A stretch of DNA of 64,000 bases from Variovorax sp. CF079 (GTDB taxonomy: Bacteria; Pseudomonadota; Gammaproteobacteria; Burkholderiales; Burkholderiaceae_C), in the NCBI RefSeq assembly GCF_900101545.1, contig NZ_FMZU01000001.1:1-64000 (forward strand), given 5' to 3'. The translations under genes and the position numbers were made by a program. Shown here piece by piece: positions 60,854-64,000 of the stretch (its first letter is position 1; every line of letters begins with the position of its first letter). The notes below the pieces were generated by a model. That model was not told the origin of the DNA and did not search any database. It saw only the letters and a program-made list of their open reading frames with translations.

Positions 60854-61935
60854 GCGGCAACAAGATCAAGGTGCTCTGCGTCGACGATTCGGCGCTGATC
60901 CGCAGCGTGATGACCGAGATCATCAACAGCCAGAGCGACATGAGCGTGGTCGGCACGGCGGCGGACCCTCTGGTGGCGCGCGACCTCATCAAGCAGACCA
61001 ACCCCGACGTGCTCACGCTCGACGTCGAGATGCCGCGCATGGACGGGCTGGAGTTCCTCGAGAAGCTCATGCGCCTGCGGCCCATGCCGGTGGTCATGGT
61101 GTCCTCGCTGACCGAGCGCGGCTCCGAGATCGCGCTGCGCGCGCTGGAGCTCGGCGCGATCGATTTCGTCACCAAGCCGCGGCTCGGCGTGCGCGACGGC
61201 CTGCTCAACTACACCGAGCTCATCGCCGGCAAGATCCGCGTCGCCGCCAGCGCGCGTCTGCTGCCGAGCCGGCATGCGAGCGCGCAGCGGCCCGCGGCGG
61301 ATCATGCGCAGGAGCCGCTGCTGCGCAGCCCGCTGCTCTCCACCGAGAAGCTCATCATCATCGGCGCCTCGACCGGCGGGACTGAAGCGATCCGCGAGGT
61401 GCTGCAGCCGCTGCCGCCCGACGCGCCGGCGGTGCTGATCGCCCAGCACATGCCGCCCGGCTTCACGCGCTCCTTCGCCCAGCGGCTGGACGGCCTGTGC
61501 CGCATCCACGTGAAGGAGGCCGAGCACGGCGAGCGCGTGCTGCCGGGCTATGCCTACATAGCGCCCGGCGGCTACCACCTGTCGCTCGCCCGCAGCGGTG
61601 CCAACTACGTCGCGCATCTGGACCAGGAGCCGCCGGTGAACCGGCATCGGCCTTCGATCGACGTGCTGTTCGATTCGGCGGCCAGGCACGCCGGCAAGAA
61701 CGCGATCGGAATGATCCTCACCGGCATGGGCAAGGACGGCGCCGAAGGCCTGTTGCGCATGAAGCGGGCCGGCGCCCACACCCTGGCGCAGGACGAGGCG
61801 AGCTGCGTGGTCTACGGCATGCCGCGCGAGGCGGTCGCGCTGGGCGCGGTGGACGAGGTGTCGCCGTTGAACGAGATCAGCCGCCGCGTGCTGGCGCACC
61901 TGCGCACCTTCGGCGAGCGCGCGAACCGGGTTTGA
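60850..61935 (+). CDS. cheB: Chemotaxis methylesterase CheB
   Basis: This 361-residue response-regulator methylesterase has receiver Asp58 in [11 protein letters not shown]. The esterase Ser is in [12 protein letters not shown], the His in [10 protein letters not shown] and the Asp in [11 protein letters not shown]. The AUG at 60850 overlaps the cheD stop by 4 bases (ATGA); a frame extension three codons earlier is less likely. Confidence 0.95.
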   Translation: MSGNKIKVLCVDDSALIRSVMTEIINSQSDMSVVGTAADPLVARDLIKQTNPDVLTLDVEMPRMDGLEFLEKLMRLRPMPVVMVSSLTERGSEIALRALELGAIDFVTKPRLGVRDGLLNYTELIAGKIRVAASARLLPSRHASAQRPAADHAQEPLLRSPLLSTEKLIIIGASTGGTEAIREVLQPLPPDAPAVLIAQHMPPGFTRSFAQRLDGLCRIHVKEAEHGERVLPGYAYIAPGGYHLSLARSGANYVAHLDQEPPVNRHRPSIDVLFDSAARHAGKNAIGMILTGMGKDGAEGLLRMKRAGAHTLAQDEASCVVYGMPREAVALGAVDEVSPLNEISRRVLAHLRTFGERANRV

Positions 61936-61963
61936 ACCTTTTTGAACTGTCAGTGGAGAAATC

Positions 61964-62362
61964 GTGATCGATAAGAGCATCAAAATTTTGGTCGTGGACG
62001 ACTTCCCGACCATGCGCCGCATCGTGCGCAATCTGTTGAAGGAGCTGGAGTTCCTCAACGTCGACGAGGCCGAGGACGGCGCGGCCGGCATCGAGAAGCT
62101 GCGCGGCGGCAACTTCGGCTTCGTGGTCTCGGACTGGAACATGCCCAACATGGACGGCCTGACCATGCTGCAGACCATCCGAGCCGACCCGGAACTGGCC
62201 AAGCTCCCGGTGCTGATGGTCACCGCCGAAGCCAAGAAGGAAAACATCATCGCCGCCGCACAGGCCGGCGCCAACGGCTACGTGGTCAAGCCCTTCACGG
62301 CCGCGACGCTGGAGGAAAAGATCGTCAAGATTTTCGAGAAGCTCCAGAAAGAAGGGGCATGA
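61964..62362 (+). CDS. cheY: Chemotaxis response regulator CheY
   Basis: This 132-residue single-domain receiver has acidic residues in LVVDDFPT, the phosphoacceptor Asp57 in [12 protein letters not shown], and Lys in YVVKPFTA. The start is GTG at 61964 with TGGAG upstream; the next in-frame AUG falls inside the fold. It binds FliM when phosphorylated. Confidence 0.96.
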   Translation: MIDKSIKILVVDDFPTMRRIVRNLLKELEFLNVDEAEDGAAGIEKLRGGNFGFVVSDWNMPNMDGLTMLQTIRADPELAKLPVLMVTAEAKKENIIAAAQAGANGYVVKPFTAATLEEKIVKIFEKLQKEGA

Positions 62363-62363
62363 C

Positions 62364-63017
62364 ATGACGCACAACGTGCCCGATGCCGGAGGGCAGACCA
62401 ACACTCACGAGGAACTGCTGGGACGCATCGGGCAATTGACGCGACAGCTGCGCGAGGGCCTGCGCGAGCTGGGCCTGGACAAGCAGGTCGCCCGCGCCGC
62501 GCAAGCCATTCCCGACGCGCGCGACCGCCTCAACTACGTCGCCAGCATGACCGAGCGGGCGGCGCACCGGGCGCTCAACGCGATCGAGCTCGCGCAGCCG
62601 CTGCAGGAGGAACTGGCCGACCGGGCCAAGGGCCTCACGAAGCGTTGGGACCAGTGGTTCGAGAACCCGATCGAACTGGACCATGCGCGCGAGCTCGTGA
62701 TGGACACGCGCGGCTATCTGCAGCACGTGCCGCAGCAGGCGAGCGCCATCAACACGCAGTTGATGGAAATCATGATGGCGCAGGATTTCCAGGACCTGAC
62801 CGGCCAGGTCATCAAGAAGATGATGGAAGTGGTCAACGACGTCGAGACGCAGCTGTTGCAGGTGCTGATCGACAACACGCCGATGGAGAAGCGCCACGAG
62901 CCGGCACCGAGCGCGCAGAACAACCTGCTCAACGGCCCGCAGATCAACACCGCCAATCCCGAGGCGGTGACCGACCAGGCACAAGTCGACGATTTGCTGG
63001 AAAGCCTGGGGTTCTAA
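62364..63017 (+). CDS. cheZ: CheY phosphatase CheZ
   Basis: This 217-residue helical phosphatase has the catalytic region EIMMAQDFQDLTGQVIKKMMEV with the conserved Asp and Gln. The C-terminal CheY-binding tail QVDDLLESLGF is intact. It begins one base after the cheY stop. Confidence 0.95.
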   Translation: MTHNVPDAGGQTNTHEELLGRIGQLTRQLREGLRELGLDKQVARAAQAIPDARDRLNYVASMTERAAHRALNAIELAQPLQEELADRAKGLTKRWDQWFENPIELDHARELVMDTRGYLQHVPQQASAINTQLMEIMMAQDFQDLTGQVIKKMMEVVNDVETQLLQVLIDNTPMEKRHEPAPSAQNNLLNGPQINTANPEAVTDQAQVDDLLESLGF

Positions 63018-63128
63018 GGCCCGAGTTGGAGGGCAATCCGGGCCTTGATCGAACGATTGTTCCAAGGCACCGAATCCAATAATTCAGCCATGAGCTGAGG
63101 TCTTCGCCGATGCTCTTTCGGAGCATGA

Positions 63129-64000
63129 ATGGCTGAAGAAAGCGATCTCGAGAAAACGGAACCTGCCTCGCCGCGGCGCCTGGAGAAGGCGCGCGAAGAA
63201 GGCAATGTGGCCCGTTCGCGCGAACTGGTCACTTTCGTTCTGCTCGCCACCGCCGTCGCCGGCCTGTGGCTCACGGCGGAATCGGTCGGCAACACCATGC
63301 GCGGCGCGCTGCGCCACGGCCTGCACTTCGATCGCACGGCCGCCTTCGATCCCTCCTACATGCTGGCCCAGACCGGGCTGATGGCGATGCAGTCGCTGAT
63401 CGCGCTGGCGCCGCTCGCCGGCATGATCGTGCTCGCCGCGCTGGTCGCGCCGCTGATGCTCGGCGGCTGGCTGTTCTCTGCCAAGGCCATCGGCCCCAAG
63501 TTCGACAAGCTCGATCCGATCGCCGGCGTGAAGCGCCTGTTCTCCGCGCAGTCGCTGGCCGAGCTCCTTAAGGCGCTGGCCAAGTCGCTCCTGATCGGCG
63601 GCGTCGCCTGGCTGGTGATCATGGACAACATGGACGAGGTCACGGCGCTGATGGCGCAGTCGGAACGCGCCGCGCTGCCGCAGACGATTCGGCTGGTGGG
63701 GCGCAACTGCGCGTTGATCACGGCCGCGCTGCTGCTCATCGCGCTGGTCGACGTGCCCTTCCAGCTCTGGAGCTACTACCGCAAGCTGCGCATGTCGCGC
63801 GAGGACCTGCGCCAGGAGCACAAGGAAAGCGAAGGCGATCCGCACATCAAGGCGCAGATCCGCCGGCAGCAGCAGCAGATGGCGCGCCGCCGCATGATGT
63901 CCGAGGTGCCCAAGGCCGACATCGTGGTCACCAACCCGACGCACTTCGCCGTCGCGCTCAAGTACGTCGACAACGACATGCGCGCGCCGCGCGTGGTGGC
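63129..64000 (+). CDS. flhB: Flagellar export switch protein FlhB (cut by the window edge)
   Basis: About 290 residues are visible, from MAEESDLEKTEPASPRRLEKAREEGNVARSREL (family start, e.g. EKTEPASPRRLEKAREEG). Four membrane spans and the cytoplasmic linker follow up to the autocleavage motif Asn269-Pro-Thr-His272 (VVTNPTHFAVALKY), at the same residue number as in E. coli FlhB. The 3' end lies beyond the window. A nearby AUG at 63125 is in another frame. Confidence 0.95.
   Translation, partial: MAEESDLEKTEPASPRRLEKAREEGNVARSRELVTFVLLATAVAGLWLTAESVGNTMRGALRHGLHFDRTAAFDPSYMLAQTGLMAMQSLIALAPLAGMIVLAALVAPLMLGGWLFSAKAIGPKFDKLDPIAGVKRLFSAQSLAELLKALAKSLLIGGVAWLVIMDNMDEVTALMAQSERAALPQTIRLVGRNCALITAALLLIALVDVPFQLWSYYRKLRMSREDLRQEHKESEGDPHIKAQIRRQQQQMARRRMMSEVPKADIVVTNPTHFAVALKYVDNDMRAPRVV

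Noticed and set aside
63018..63128. Sigma-28 promoter before flhB (TAAT and GCCGAT)
   Set aside because: The spacing between the elements is about 22 bases, far from the required 15.

Overview
The window is GC-rich DNA from a beta-proteobacterium, most likely a member of the Comamonadaceae (Variovorax-like). This rests on the FlhDC-type flagellar regulon with divergent fliE and fliFGHIJK-LMNOPQR blocks, a Bug/TctC substrate-binding protein inside an acyl-CoA gene cluster, DUF1161, and two dispersed intergenic repeat families that I associate from memory with that family. No tRNA, rRNA, CRISPR array, integrase or insertion sequence is visible. The left half is accessory or metabolic; the right half is one large motility and chemotaxis locus that runs off the right edge inside flhB.

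Left part (1-13.2 kb). A decayed serine-hydrolase gene is followed by small secreted proteins and a membrane-anchored alpha/beta hydrolase. A seven-gene plus-strand cluster (3473-9198) encodes a zinc-less DUF35 protein, a thiolase, an SDR, an enoyl-CoA hydratase, a Bug-type binding protein, a PaaI-like thioesterase and a class III CoA-transferase. It looks like a beta-oxidation module for an unknown carboxylic acid and resembles the gene set of the benzylsuccinate (bbs) pathway. A LysR regulator lies tail-to-tail with it. Near-identical 15-bp dyads (TTGNG-N5-CTCAA) sit before the operon and before the regulator, so I propose them as the operator. Then come a DUF899 protein, an adenosine-specific-kinase-family protein, a possible structured RNA at 12060-12176, and a stand-alone DUF3883 protein.

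Middle (13.2-35.1 kb). A minus-strand operon encodes an exported protein-isoaspartate methyltransferase, a spermidine-synthase-like membrane protein, a Tat-type aldo/keto reductase and a DUF6064 membrane protein. Divergent from it is a large secreted copper-radical oxidase (galactose/glyoxal oxidase type). It carries five C-terminal Cys-pair modules joined in part by long Pro-Ala linkers, and a sixth, broken module lies beyond a neighbouring JmjC-type cupin gene. From 24.2 to 35.1 kb there is a complete nucleoside scavenging locus: adenosine deaminase, BMP-family nucleoside ABC transporter, cytidine deaminase, purine nucleoside phosphorylase, lipoprotein 5'-nucleotidase, DeoC and DeoA.

Right part (35.1-64 kb). 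fliR to fliF are on the minus strand and fliE is divergent. These are followed by fliC (with a textbook sigma-28 promoter), flaG, fliD, fliS, fliT, a second FliK-like gene, an FlhB C-terminal homologue, flhD, flhC, motA, motB, cheA, an EAL/HDOD-type regulator, cheR, cheD, cheB, cheY, cheZ and flhB (cut by the edge). The region before flhD is strikingly AT-rich and contains a 33-codon open frame with its own ribosome binding site. No cheW or receptor gene is present in the che operon within this window.
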